Position numbers and translations under genes: made by a program. Below the pieces are notes generated by a model. It worked only from the letters and a program-made list of their open reading frames with translations, was not told the DNA's origin and did not search any database. A DNA stretch of 64,000 bases. Source: Viola odorata. Lineage: Eukaryota; Streptophyta; Magnoliopsida; Malpighiales; Violaceae. Positions 32,635 through 44,577 of this stretch are shown here, piece by piece. Each line of letters opens with the position of its first letter. Positions within the stretch are counted from its first letter, which is position 1. The DNA is taken from assembly GCA_963691705.1 (NCBI GenBank), contig OY829545.1, forward strand, positions 55,406,192-55,470,191, written 5' to 3'.

Positions 32635-34192
32635 AGCATCGTGGACAGAGCGTTCGGCCAGACCAAGGACATAGGGGTTTTATCATGACAATCTAGCACA
32701 AACATTTGTCCTGAAATTAATAAGACAAGTTTTTTCAGGAGATGCTCATTATTTTAAAATTTTGTTATCCTTTTTCTTTAACTTGTGAGATGACAAAAGG
32801 AGGCATGGCATGGATGGATCCCCAGGAGTAGCTCGGGACGTAAGACGCGTCACTTAGACTAGCGCCACTAATCAATCTTCAGTTTTGCAGGGACGTAAGG
32901 TCTCACGCCTCAGCTCGTCATCACGATAGAACCAAAGAGTTCTGCTCGTAGGAGCTGTTGAATTGCCGTAGCAGGCCACCTTCAAGAGCGAATCAGGAAA
33001 GATTTTAAGACAAACCATCACCATCTAAAGTGAAATTTCTTTTCCCCGCAGTACTACCAGCACAACCGGCATCGCAAACAACCAGTCTCAAAGGACTAAA
33101 TGCTGGACCAAAGTCACAAAGCCCATCCTACGTCGGCCGAGCTGTCGGAACACTAGCAACGTCGGCTCCCATCTTCGTTCACCTATTCGGAAGGAGCTCA
33201 TCACCAAAATGCCATGGTCGCCTAGCACACCCTTGCAAGCAACAACTCCTGGAAAAAGCACGACAGAAAGATGTCCCCCTAGAACTACCGTCAACATACT
33301 CAATGCGGTCTTGTTCAAGCAGTTTCCCAACCTCCGCACCATGATCAACACGGTGAAGATCAATCCTTTAATTGAGGGACAGCCAGGCTGCGAGTGTCAC
33401 CCACGCCAAGGCAAGAGCTACGACAAAGCATCTAACAACAAAGCCATCATCAACCAACATCCAACACAAGTCACACTCAGTGACCCACGGATGGCCCGTC
33501 TAAAAGGGAGAGCTTAAAAACTTATCAATCACATTACTTCTGCTAAAAATCGTCTTGCATTTACCCCTCATTAGCTCTCGCCGCGTCTTTTTCAGGGACT
33601 GGATCACCCCCATCCGTTGCCTGCATAAGAACGGTAAGCATATACCCTTGCGGCCCCGCTGCACATCTCGGAGACAGAGGACTTCCCCTTTACCCCCGAG
33701 CAATCACGAAGCCCATCAACGAAGGTCTAGCAAGGACCGGTAAGTAAATGGACCAAATGCGGATCTCGTCCTCCTTTCGACCCGGACCGGCGGTACCCGT
33801 GAAGCAGCTAAAAAAGAAACCAATCAGCTCATCTAAGCAAAGGCGTTCCGGAGTTGAGACCACGTCATAGGCACCCTCGAAAAGTCGGGTTAAAGGAAGG
33901 GAGAATCCCTGAACTTATCTCATTTTCATTTTCAGATTAATTTCCCTTTCCGTGTTCCCCTCTGCATCTCACAGGGACGGGAAGAATCTCGCTGTCATCC
34001 GCATGGAGCTTGTGGAAGACGCCCGCGCAGCCCTGCTGCGCAGTTCAGGGGAGTCCCTCTTTCTTTTCCCTTTATTTAAATTTGTTTTTATTCCTGCTCG
34101 CTTTGTTAGCTTTAGGTCGAGTACGGTCGTCTGGCCCACTGGGGGGCAACCTTAGGTTCTCGTTAGAACGTTGCAAATAAGTCGTCCCCCAC

Positions 34193-34470
34193 ATTCTAGC
34201 AATCAAACGTCCAGCAATCAAACCATCTAGCAATCAAACATCTAGCAATCAAATGTCTAGCAATCAAGCCATCTAGCAATCAAACGTCTAGCAATCAAAC
34301 CATCTAGCAATCAAACATCTAGCAATCAAACCATCTAGAAATCAAACATCTAGCAATCAAACATCTAGCAATCAAACGTCCAGCAAACAAACCATCTAGC
34401 AATCAAACGTCTAGCAAACAAACCATCTAGCAATCAAACGTCTAGCAATCAAACCCTCTAGCAATCGAAC
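34193..34470 (+). repeat. Minisatellite, unit about 16 bp, about 17 copies
   Basis: Variants of CTAGCAATCAAACCAT, alternating with CTAGCAATCAAACGT, are repeated head to tail. Confidence 0.9.
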
Positions 34471-35396
34471 CACCAATCAGTCAAAAATCAAAAATCAATC
34501 AAAAATCCCTCTTTAGCCCGGCTCAAACAAAAGCATACTACTCTCATAAGCATTTTCATGCATCGCATAGGTTAGGAATATTCAATCCCTCAGTTAACTC
34601 CAGTATCTATCCAAATTACGTGCCATGCATGATATTACCTGTTTGCTCTTATATCCACGGTTTGCTCCGACGTAAGCAGTCACAAACAAATCCCGGTAAG
34701 CATTTTTAAGCCATCACGTCTTATCCTTCATGAGTGTAAGGGCCCGACTAGATACTAGTTGAGTTCGCATAATATCCAGGGTACATGCTCCATTAGACAT
34801 GGGATGGCTATAAAATGATGTGGGACTTTTATGATTTTCTTCACTTTTTTCGTTTCTTCCCTCTTTCCACCATATATGTCATCACTGCCCCAAACCGTCA
34901 ATATCAATCATACCCTAGGAGCCAAAGAGCAGTTTCAGCTAAAATTGCCAGTCGGAAGTAAAAGCACGTCGAGTCCAAGAGCACGATGAAGGAGACGGAA
35001 AAGGTCACCAGGAGATCGCTAAGGACCATCACCGAAGAAGCAGCAATGACGAAGGCCGAGGCCTCAAGACAGAAGGGGAAGAGATCAAGACAAAGGTTGT
35101 GCTTGCTCTGCTCTGTTGCATTTTCAAATCAAATCAAAAAGGGGAGGGATATAAAAGTCCCATCGATTACTAGAATGCCCATGCATGTGCATCTTCATTC
35201 GAAGTATATTCACTCGGATTGACATTGCGAACTGTAAATTATGTATCATGTTAGTTGCATCTTTATGAGTGTAAAACACTTAGCCTTGTTTCAGAGCGTG
35301 AGTGCAAACACTAATATCAGGTGAGGACTGCTTACGGCTGCAAATCGTGGGAAAGTCTTGTCCTTGGGGTCGTTACCTCCTGAGCAGGACGCAGAC

Positions 35397-36060
35397 GCAT
35401 TCTAGGTTCATATCAAGGCCGCTAGCATTAGCATTCTAGGTTCGTATCAAAGCCGCTAGCATTAGCATTCTAGGTTCGTATCAAGGGCGCTAGCATTAGC
35501 ATTTCTTCCTCTCCCAGAGTGACAGCATAGTTTACCTTTCATTAGCATTTCTTCTCCTCCTAGAGTGACAGCACTTAGTTTTCAGCCTTAGCATTCTTCT
35601 CCTCCTAGAGTGACAGCACTTAGTTTTCAGCCTTAGCATTCTTCTCCTCCTAGAGTGACAGCACTTAGTTTTCAGCCTTAGCATTCTTCTCCTCCTAGAG
35701 CGACAGCACTTAGTTTTCAGCCTTAGCATTCTTCTCCGCCTAGAGTGACCTTAGATTAATTTCCGCATCTCGCGTCTTTTCCTACGGGAATCGACGTTGT
35801 CTAAATTTTCAGCCCTAGCATTCACCTCCTCCTAGAGTGACAGCAGTTAGTTTTCAGCCTTAGCACTTCCCCTTCTCCCAAAGTGACCTCATAGTTTAGT
35901 TTTCATCATCAAGCATTTCTTCTCCTCCCAGAGTAATAGCATAGCGTAGTCTTACCTTTTTTAGCCTTAGCATTTCTTCCCCTCCCAGAGTGACCTCCTT
36001 CACATAATTCTACATTTCTGCATAATTATTTCCTCCTCTTAGAGTGACATCACTAGGAAA
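35397..36060 (+). repeat. Composite tandem arrays (36-bp and 45-bp units)
   Basis: Three units of about 36-37 bp (GCATTCTAGGTTCGTATCAA) are followed by 45-bp units starting GCATTCTTCTCCTCCTAGAG at 35591, 35636, 35681 and 35726. Diverged copies carrying CTCCYAGAGTGACAGCA continue to about 36060. Confidence 0.9.
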
Positions 36061-36472
36061 AATAGGTCATACTTCTACGAATCGCGCGTTATCCTCCCTA
36101 GGCAACGTCTGTTGCATGTTAGACCCCCCAGTGGAGCTGTCATTTACATTCTCGTAAAATCACTTTCCGTCCCCGGTAGAATGGTTATCATTTTCATTTT
36201 CTGCAACTTATGTTTCTCTCGATACCCGAATAGAGCTAAGCTTATATCTTTGCAGGATCAACAACCTATCTCCTCCCAGAGCGACAGCAATCTCCTTCTC
36301 CCAGAGCGACATCAAGCAACCACCTTTTATCCCCAGCGACAGCATCAATCAACTACCTCCTCCCAGAGCGACATCATCACTGTAAGTTTGAGGTAAGACC
36401 TGCTGTGTCGCCAAAATTTGGATATCTAGGGGCAACTGTCTTTACTGCTTATCAAATACTTCGATAAGACAG

Positions 36473-36487
36473 TAAAGAGGGGGCAAG
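36473..36487 (+). other. Polypurine tract of element D
   Basis: The sequence TAAAGAGGGGGCAAG directly precedes the 3' LTR. Confidence 0.85.
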
Positions 36488-39400
36488 TGTTGATACCCAA
36501 ATTTTGACGCCATTTTTATTTAATTTTAGCATTTCTGTTATTTAGTTAACTTACAGTCATTTTCAGTTGATTTACTGTCACTAGCATTTTTAGGTATTTC
36601 GTTGCGTTTTACCATCGTCGTTAGCATCGTCAACTTTCGAAATCACATTTTTAATTTTTCGGCACATATTTTCATTATTATTATCATTATTATTTTTAGC
36701 CTTAAAAACCACATTTTTGACTATCCGGCAGTCGTTTGCTAGTTTTTCCTTCGTTTTAGGCCATCACATGAATTTTAGGATTTTTAATGTTTTAGCGCAT
36801 TTTTAGTATTTTTATTGTTTTATTATTATTTTCATTCGAGCTGTTATTGGACCCGAGTAAGTCCGCTCGGACAATAGCTTGACTTTAAAATGTTTTCCAT
36901 CAACTAGTTGCTAGATTTTTTTCTGGTCACAACGGTCTACAGCGATTCGTGTAATTCTCGGCGTAACGTTATTATTTTTCCGTTCAAACGTTTCACATTT
37001 TTTAACGCGAAAATAAACACGTTAAACGAGAAATTCACGTCATTCGCTGTAGACGGTTAAACCCGTCATATTTTTCTCTACACGACGGTACCTTCGGCTC
37101 GAAAAGTCAGAACGTTTGTTCGCGGGAACCGGCTCGAGGCCATTTAAATCAGATGAAAGGCCATTTGATCATGGCCATTGATCTGGTCAACCACGGAAAG
37201 TCAACCAGATCAATGGCCCTTGAATTAATGTGCATAATGCACATGCACGGTGCACGCACGAGGGAGGCAACGGAAGTCCTCGCCTGAGCCAACTGCTCCC
37301 TAGCTCCCTAGCCCTCCGCCATCATCACAGCTCCCCTAGCCCCACCAGCGCATGCTCCCGGCCACCACGCGCGGCTCCTTCGTCCGGCCTCCACGCGACC
37401 TTCGGTTATAAATAGCCACCATTCTTCCACGCGCAAACGGTCCGAATTTTGCAAAAAAAACAGCACTGCTCTCTCCCCATTTTTCGGTCCAACTCCTACA
37501 CTCCTGAACCCCGTTCGCTCACCCTCACTCCCGTGCCTCGCCGGCAGCCGCACCACTGCAAGCGTTTCTTCCTTTTGTTTTTTCTTTAAATTTCATTTCA
37601 AGTTCGGTTAATTAATTAACTACTAAAACCTGCTCCAATCACCTTGTTTTCAGTCTAATTTCACCATGCTAATGTTCGTCTAAATTATCGTGGCATAAGT
37701 TAATTGTTTGGTTAATTAATGTAAATATACATCTCCTCGTTTCCTTCGAACATCCCACTGTTTTTGCCTTCATTTCCTTGCTGTGACTGCATGGCTGCAT
37801 TGAGGTAAGGGAGAGGCTTCTTTCGGGCTAAGAACCAGGCGAATTGGTCGCCTGGTTCATCACCTCCGTCGTCGGCAGTGGCGCCGGCGATGGGAGGTTG
37901 AAGATGATGATCGGGCCGCATGGCCCTTCGCGTGAGGAAATGAGAGAAAGGTGGGCCCAGGAATTGTTCCTGGCCCATTTCTCCAAACTTCCAAGCTGGG
38001 CCCAGCCCATTTATATTTTTCCGAGCCTTCGAGTCATCATTTTTTTTACGTAAAATGCTAACATGCTTCGTGTGATTATTATTTGTGATACGTGCTATTT
38101 TCCCTATATTTTTATACATGAATTGTTTAGTTCACTTTTTGTAAAATATTTCGTATGCTTATTTTTGCATCAAGTTGTTTATTGAATTGTTTTTATACGT
38201 GAATTGCTCATTTCTTATCGTGATATTTATTTTCATGTTATCTAACTTCAGTCATTTAGATTTAGCATTTTAATTTCAGTCATTTAAAATACCGCCTATA
38301 TGGTCGGTTGCATTTTAGTTTTCATAAATATTCAACTGCTTTAATTTTTCGCAAAACTGCTGGAAATCCTTCCGCAAATTATCAACTGTTTAATTTTCCG
38401 CATTTTATTCTTCTGCACTTTAATTTTTCGCAATTTACTTTCGACTATTTAAATTCAATATACCGCTTATATGGTCGGTCGCATTTTAATTCTCGTAAAT
38501 ATTCAACTGCTTTAATTTTTTGCAAAACTGCTGGAAATCCTTCCGCAAATTATCAACTGTTTAATTTTCCGCATTTTATTCTTCTGCACTTTAATTTTTC
38601 GCAATTTACTTTCGGCTATTTAAATTCAATATACCGCCTATATGGTCGATCGCATGTTAATTCTCGTAAATATCACCTGCTTTAATTTTTCGCAAACTGC
38701 TGGAAATCTTTCCGCAAATTATCAACTGCTTTAATTATCAACTGCTTAATTTTCCGCACTTTAATTTTCTGCACTTTAATTTTCCGCACTTTATTTTTCC
38801 GCACTTTAATTTTCTGCACTTTAATTTTCTGTACTTTAATTTTCCGCACTTCATTCTTCCGCACTTTAATTTTTCGCAATTTACTTTCGGCAATTTAAAT
38901 TCAATATACCGCCTATAGGGTCGGTCGCATTTTAATTTCCGTAAATATCAACTGCTTTAATTTTTCGCAAAACTGTTGGAAATTCTTCCGCAAATATCAA
39001 TTGTTTTATTTTCTGCAAATATCCAACTGCTCATTTCTGCATTATCAACTTGTTTTATTTTCTGCCAATCATCAACTGTTTTAATTCCCTATGAATCGTC
39101 AACCACATTTAATTTTTTTCGCACTTATCAAAACAGCATTTAAATTCTCGTATGCTTAAAATCAATCATTTTTCGCATGCAATCAACGTAACATTTAAAT
39201 TCTCGCATGCTTAAAATCAATCATTTTTCGCATGCAATCCACGTAGCATTTAAATTCTCGCATGCTTAAAATTAATCATTTTTCACATGCAATCAACGCC
39301 ACATTTAAATTCTCGCATGCTTAAAATCCATCATTTTTCGCATGCAATCAACGTAGCATTTAATTCTCGTATGCGTAAAATCCATCATTTTTCGAATGCA

Positions 39401-40731
39401 ATCAACGTAGCATTTAATTCTCGTATGCGTAAAATCAATCATTTTCCGCATGCAATCACGTTAGCATTTAAATTCTCGTATGCTTAAAATCAATCATTTT
39501 TCGCATGCAATCAACGTAACATTTAAATTCTCATAGGCGTAAAATCGATCGTTTTTCGCATACAACCAACCCAGCATTTAAATTTTCGTATGCTTAAAAT
39601 AATCATTTTCGCATGCTTAAAATAATCATTTTCGCATGCAATCATGTCATCATTTAAATTTCGTATGCGTCAAATAAACCATTTCTCACATGCAATCATG
39701 TCATCATTTAAATCTCGTATGCATTAAATAGATCGTTTCTAGCATGAAATCAACTGTCGTCATTTATTTTCCTGCACTTATCAAGCTCAGCATTTAATTC
39801 TCGTATGCGTAAAATCCATCATTTTACGTGTGCAATCAACTGTCATTTAAAATTTTCATTGCTTAGTTATTTCTCAAGCTATCACTAACACTCTCGTTTT
39901 GTAGGTTAATTTCAAGCTTCGCGCGAAAGTACGCCTCACAAGTCCTTTTTATTTATTCGATGCTTTCTGCAAATATCAACTGTATGCATGATATATATAG
40001 AACTGCTAGAATTAAAATCAATCCACATGAACAACGTGTTTAAAGACTTGCTTAAAATGCCATGTTCATCTGATTTCAAATTCTCGTTTGTATTGACTGT
40101 ATGTATATGGGGACTTTCGATCCCACTTCAGTTTTTCACTTCAAAAACTTATCATTTAAATTTGTACTCTGTTAGCAATCCATGTTAGAATCACGTAGTA
40201 ATTAGGTTAATCATGCATGGCCCGATGATGAAAAAAGAGGGCGCTCATTCAGTCTTACGGAAATTTCAGTCCCATCACGTTACGGTCAGGAATAATCAAT
40301 CGATCTCGATAAACGGTAACCCCATCTAAAAGATGTTTTAATTATTCCTGAACGATCACGATCATAGAAAAGACTAAAGTGACGATTCCTCTGAGGGCCC
40401 CCTTTTTCAAAACGCATTTTTCAAACACCTTTTTAAACACCTCTCTCATCAACCGGTAACCATTTTCGGATGTGTCTCGGGTGCCTAACACCTTCCCGAG
40501 ACCATAATACGACCCCGAACCTTTGTCTGGGGTCCAGACCCCTTTTTGTGCCTTTAGTTTTTTTACTTATTATATTTCCTATGCCATGACGATAAAGGTT
40601 CCCTAAACCTAGCAACAAAATTAGGGTGGCGACTTCATTGCATGTTGCGAGGCATCTGTTTACGCTGAGCATTGTAAGGTCCCAAATTTCGTTGCACACT
40701 CGCGAATTTTTTTAAATTTTGAGGCGCGACA
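36488..40731 (+). repeat. 3' LTR of element D (4,244 bp)
   Basis: It pairs with 22353-26608. TATA is at 37407-37414, the inverted repeat at 37173-37218 and the 54-55 bp array at about 39130-39750. There are small internal differences, such as a shorter GC segment near 37540 and a short duplication at 39600-39640. The right edge is fixed by CCATT at 40732-40736. Confidence 0.95.
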
Positions 40732-40736
40732 CCATT

Positions 40737-41530
40737 TATTTGTGGTCGTTGCGTTGATAACTCTGATTAAAGGGCACAATTTTATGTAGCTTGCAAAGAA
40801 TATGGACTGATCTGGTATCTGTTTGAAGTGGTTGACTAACCATACTGTTAATAACTAGGTGCAACAGGTAAGTCTTCCTTTCCCTTTCCTTCAACAAGAG
40901 TCCAGAGAGCAAAAAGTCTCGGCCAAGATGGCTATTGTAGGATTGATGGCGTTCGCCTCCATCTCATAAAAGACATTGGCCGCTACAAAATAGATGGCGT
41001 TCTTCATTTTAGGAAAAAGGACAAATCCTACGATTGCGAAAGCCAGAATCCTTAAACGCTTTTCCCCGTTGGACAACTGAAATCGTGCTTCAATATCTGA
41101 CCAACACCAGAAGTAGTCACCTTCTCTGACACGAGTAGTGATTCCTAACAACTTATCAAGCCTTATTTTAACACTGGAGGACTCGAGTCGAACGTTCTGG
41201 TATATGGCCGATATAGGAGATGCGAAGCATACCAGACCGGAATATTCCTCTAGTGTGGGAGTCAAGTCTATCCCTCTGTCAAAAGAGAAGCACCAATAAT
41301 AGGGATCCCAAAATTTTAGGGTTGCCCGGATGCAACCCCAATCAGTCTTTACATCAACCAAGGTCAGTAGCTTTCCGTAACTACATTCAAACTGTGTCTC
41401 CTCATCTTGAGTTAACTCATTTCTCAACTTTTGAATCCTAGTTAAGTCAAAATCTGTGACTTCTACTTTAACCTTAGTGGTGATGTCAGGGGTGAACCCA
41501 GGTTCAAACAGGTCTCCTTGCGTGGCCTAA
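40737..41530 (-). pseudogene. ORF1 of element C, N-terminal portion
   Basis: Residues match D's ORF1 (MRNELTQDEETQFECSYGKL, FWDPYYWCFSFDRGIDLTPT, YFWCWSDIEARFQLSNGEKR). The frame ends at a stop after SLDSC (40891) but homology continues to the CCATT site, where it resumes at 22347. As in D, no convincing ATG sits at the 5' end of the homologous frame, which begins before 41500. Confidence 0.88.
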
Positions 41531-42103
41531 TCCTTTGTCCCCCGAAAATATCAAGTGAAAGTAGTGTAGGTGCTGACATTTCGAATGAGCAAAATGGGTC
41601 CTGTGGGACAGAAATAAAATTTTAAGTACGAAGTAACCTGTACGTGCAAGAAATTTACAGTTCGTATAAAAGAAAAATTATGAAAAATGGAAATCATGGT
41701 AACAAGATAAATAGAGCCACGACAAAGCAGATATGATCATGTTGCATGTGCTGGGGCTCTGATTCCTACTTTTCTAACTGGCTTGAACGGTTCCCGGATG
41801 ATACCATGAAAAGGTCCCTAAAGTGTCGTCCAGTGTCAACCGATTCCATGCGGAATCAGGCAACCTTTTGACTATCTTTAGGGGTTCATCCGAGTTGGGA
41901 TCGGTGAACACTACCCAGGACATGTGTCCTAAGGCGTCACTACTACCCTCTTAATTTGGTAATTGTCCCCGGGGTGTAGGGCACTATGAAATGCATATGA
42001 CAATTGATATCAAAGCGAATAAATAAACAAATCAGCAATTTATAAAAGTGGGTAAATAAACAAATAAACACCTCAAAAAAATAAAACCGGTTCCGACCCT
42101 AAA
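41531..42103 (-). other. Leader of element C
   Basis: Noncoding sequence between the primer site and ORF1, homologous in reverse to 26631-27206. Nothing else is seen. Confidence 0.7.
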
Positions 42104-42122
42104 GTCCCCAGTGATGTCGCCA
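42104..42122 (-). other. Primer-binding site of element C
   Basis: The minus strand reads TGGCGACATCACTGGGGAC, three bases from the LTR edge. It is the same class as in element D, with one difference. Confidence 0.8.
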
Positions 42123-44308
42123 AACTGTCCCCCCCCCCCGAAAATAATAAAAAATTCGCGAGTATACGACGAATCTGAGACCTTACGATGCTCCGCGTAA
42201 AGGACGCCTCGCATCATACAATGTAGTCGCCACCCTAATTTTTGTCTCTAGGTTTAGGGAACCTAATCGTCATGGCATAAAAATAAAAATAAAAAAACTA
42301 AAGGCACAAAAAAAGGGTCTAAACCCAAGAACAAAGGTTTGGGGTCGTATTATGGACTCGGCAAGGTGTTAGGCACCCGAGTCACATCCAAAAATGGTTA
42401 CCGGTTGATAAGAGAGGTGTTTAAAAGATGCTTGATAAAAATGCGTTTTAAAATGGGGTCCTCAGAGGAATCGTCACTTTAGTCTTTTCCATGATCGGGA
42501 CCGTTCAGGAATAATTAATCGTTGGACGGGGTTACCGTTTTAAAAATCTTTTCGGATGGGGTTACCGTTTTCAAGACCGATCGATTATTCCTAACCGTAG
42601 TGTGATGGGACTGAATTTTCCGTAAGACTGAATGAGCTCATCGGGCCATGCATGATTAAATTAATTACTAAGTGATTCTACCATGGATTGCTAACAGAGT
42701 ACAAATTTAAATGAGAGATATTTTAAAATGATAAACCGATGTGGGATCGAAGCCACCAAACACATGCAGTCAATATAAGCGGAACTTAAAACAAATGAGC
42801 GTAGCATTTAAAGCGAGTCATTAAACAAGTTGTTCATGTGGATTGATTTTAATTCTAGTAATTCTATATATCATGCATATGATTAATATTTACGGAAAGC
42901 TTTGAATAAATAAAAGGGAAAGAAAGGCGTACTTTCGAGCGAAGCTTAAATTTTAAACCTACAAAATGAGAGTGTTAGTGATAGCTCGAAAAATAAATAA
43001 GCAGTTTATGAATGCGAGAATTTAAATAAACAGTTGATATATATCGAAAAATTAAATAATGGTTTGACGCATACGAAGATAAAAATGGCGATTTGACGCA
43101 TACGAAAATTAAAACAACGATTTAACGCATACGAAAATTTAAACGGCGATTTGACGCATACGAAAATTTAAATGGCGATTTGACGCATGCGAGAAATTTA
43201 AATGATGATAGTTGATAAGTGCGAGAAATTTAAATGATGATTTGATGCATACAAAAATTTAAATGATGATAATTGCAAAAAATTAAAGATTTGATGATTT
43301 GCAGAGAATTTTAAGCAGTTGATGATTTGCAGAAAATTAAGCAGTTGATGATTTGCAGAAAATTAAACAGTTGATGATTTGCAGAAAATTAAACAGTTGA
43401 TGATATGTAGAAATTTAAAGTGCGACCGACCATATAGGCGGTAAATTAAATGACTGAGTTTAAATTGCGGAAGGTAAATTGCGGAAAATTAAAGTGCGAA
43501 AAATATATTGCGGAAAAGTAAACAGTTGATATTTTGCGAAAAATACGAAAATAAAATAAACAAGTTATGCGCACAAACAAAATGAACAATTAATTAAATA
43601 GGCGAAAATAAATATTTTGTACGAAACAGACATACGAACAATTGACACAAGAAAAGAAGAAATTGACGAAAAATGAGGGTCGGGCCCAAAGCAGTGAGGC
43701 CCAGCTTTAAAAAATTGAAAGATGGGCCAGGAATAGCTCCTGACCCAAGGAAATTTAAATAATGGTGATGGACCAAGCATCACCTTTCCTTCTTCTCTCC
43801 CGCATGAACCCAAAAACCGATGCACTATTCATCATCATCAACCTTGGGTCGTCGGCGCTACTGCCGGCGACCAAGGTTCGGCCATCCGTGGCCGAAACCA
43901 AAAAACCTTCATACCGAGATGCTCGTCTCCTCGACGGCTTCCCGACCGTACAAACCTCGACTCTCAGTTTAAATCGTACCGATTTTAATTTCAAAAAAAT
44001 GAAGAAAACGGTAATTAACGAAAAACTCGAAATTCGCTCGTCTCACTCAACGAATCAACAAACAAAAAGCATGGTAATTATCTACAGCATGTATATGAAT
44101 TAATAAGACACAAACAAGAAATTGGTTTAATCAAAACAACAATCGAATAATTAAAACCGAATATGACCGAAAAAAGCAAAAAAATGCTTACAGAAAAAAG
44201 CTTAAAAACTATGGCGACTGTCGCTCAAGATGAGCAATCTATCAAGGAGGGAGAAGGAGCAGTTCTTGCTCTGTGAATTCGTGTCCATTTTCGTTGAAGG
44301 CAATGGCA

Positions 44309-44316
44309 TATTTATA
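44309..44316 (-). promoter_or_regulatory. TATA box of element C 5' LTR
   Basis: The minus strand reads TATAAATA, about 220 bp downstream of the inverted repeat, as in D. Transcription would run leftwards. Confidence 0.7.
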
Positions 44317-44365
44317 GGCATTTTCGGCGAGTGGAGGGAGATGCGGTGCTGCGCGTGGAGGAGCA

Positions 44366-44428
44366 GGGCGTGCGCTGGTGGGGCTAGGGCTTGTGCTGGC
44401 GGGGCTAGGGCGTGCGCTGGCGGGGCTA
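44366..44428. repeat. GC-rich 21-bp triplication next to the LTR promoter
   Basis: Three consecutive units of the form GGGCGTGCGCTGGCGGGGCTA lie about 50 bp upstream of TATA on the transcribed strand. Confidence 0.85.
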
Positions 44429-44537
44429 GGCTGTTGGCGATGCGATGGGGAGGCGACGGGAGCAAGCAGCTCAGTGGCTTGCTCTGCTGCTGCTCCATGG
44501 CGACTGTTCATGTGTCATGCACATGAATTATGGGAGT

Positions 44538-44577
44538 CGTTGATCTGGTTGACTTTCCTTGGTCAACCAGATCAACG
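44538..44577. repeat. Perfect 16-bp inverted repeat in element C LTR
   Basis: Arms CGTTGATCTGGTTGAC and GTCAACCAGATCAACG flank an 8-base loop. Confidence 0.9.

Larger units (their letters stand above)
32635..36472 (+). other. Noncoding 3' region of element D
   Basis: I find no supported protein in this 3.8 kb. The first ~740 bp match the tail of element C. Further on are a 16-bp minisatellite (34193-34470), 36-bp and 45-bp arrays (35397-36060), and a pyrimidine-rich stretch with CTCCCAGAGCGACA repeats (36270-36375). The open frame at 35532-35729 on the minus strand is only the 45-bp array translated. Confidence 0.8.
22353..40731 (+). mobile_element. Ogre-type LTR retrotransposon, internally deleted (element D)
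   Basis: LTRs at 22353-26608 and 36488-40731 both start TGTTGATA and end GCGCGACA. They are flanked by an exact CCATT duplication (22348-22352 and 40732-40736). Between them lie a primer site, ORF1, gag pieces, a pol remnant, a 3.9-kb noncoding tail with minisatellites, and a polypurine tract. The first ~107 bp of the two LTRs differ at four positions, all transitions, so the insertion is young compared with C. D lacks the gag capsid core, the protease, and everything from RT to the integrase catalytic core. It must have moved with proteins from a complete relative. It lies in C's ORF1, in the opposite direction. Confidence 0.95.

Noticed and set aside
35532..35729. Arg/Cys/Lys-rich repeated protein on the minus strand
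   Set aside because: It is the translation of a 45-bp noncoding tandem array; the unit length divisible by three keeps it open.
42128..42140. Run of eleven C as a G-quadruplex site
   Set aside because: A single homopolymer tract at the LTR edge; it lacks the four separate G-tracts of a typical quadruplex and is length-prone to sequencing error.
44202..44526. Ala/Pro-rich proteins on both strands near the C LTR promoter
   Set aside because: They come from the 21-bp GC-rich triplication and its surroundings; no conservation is expected.
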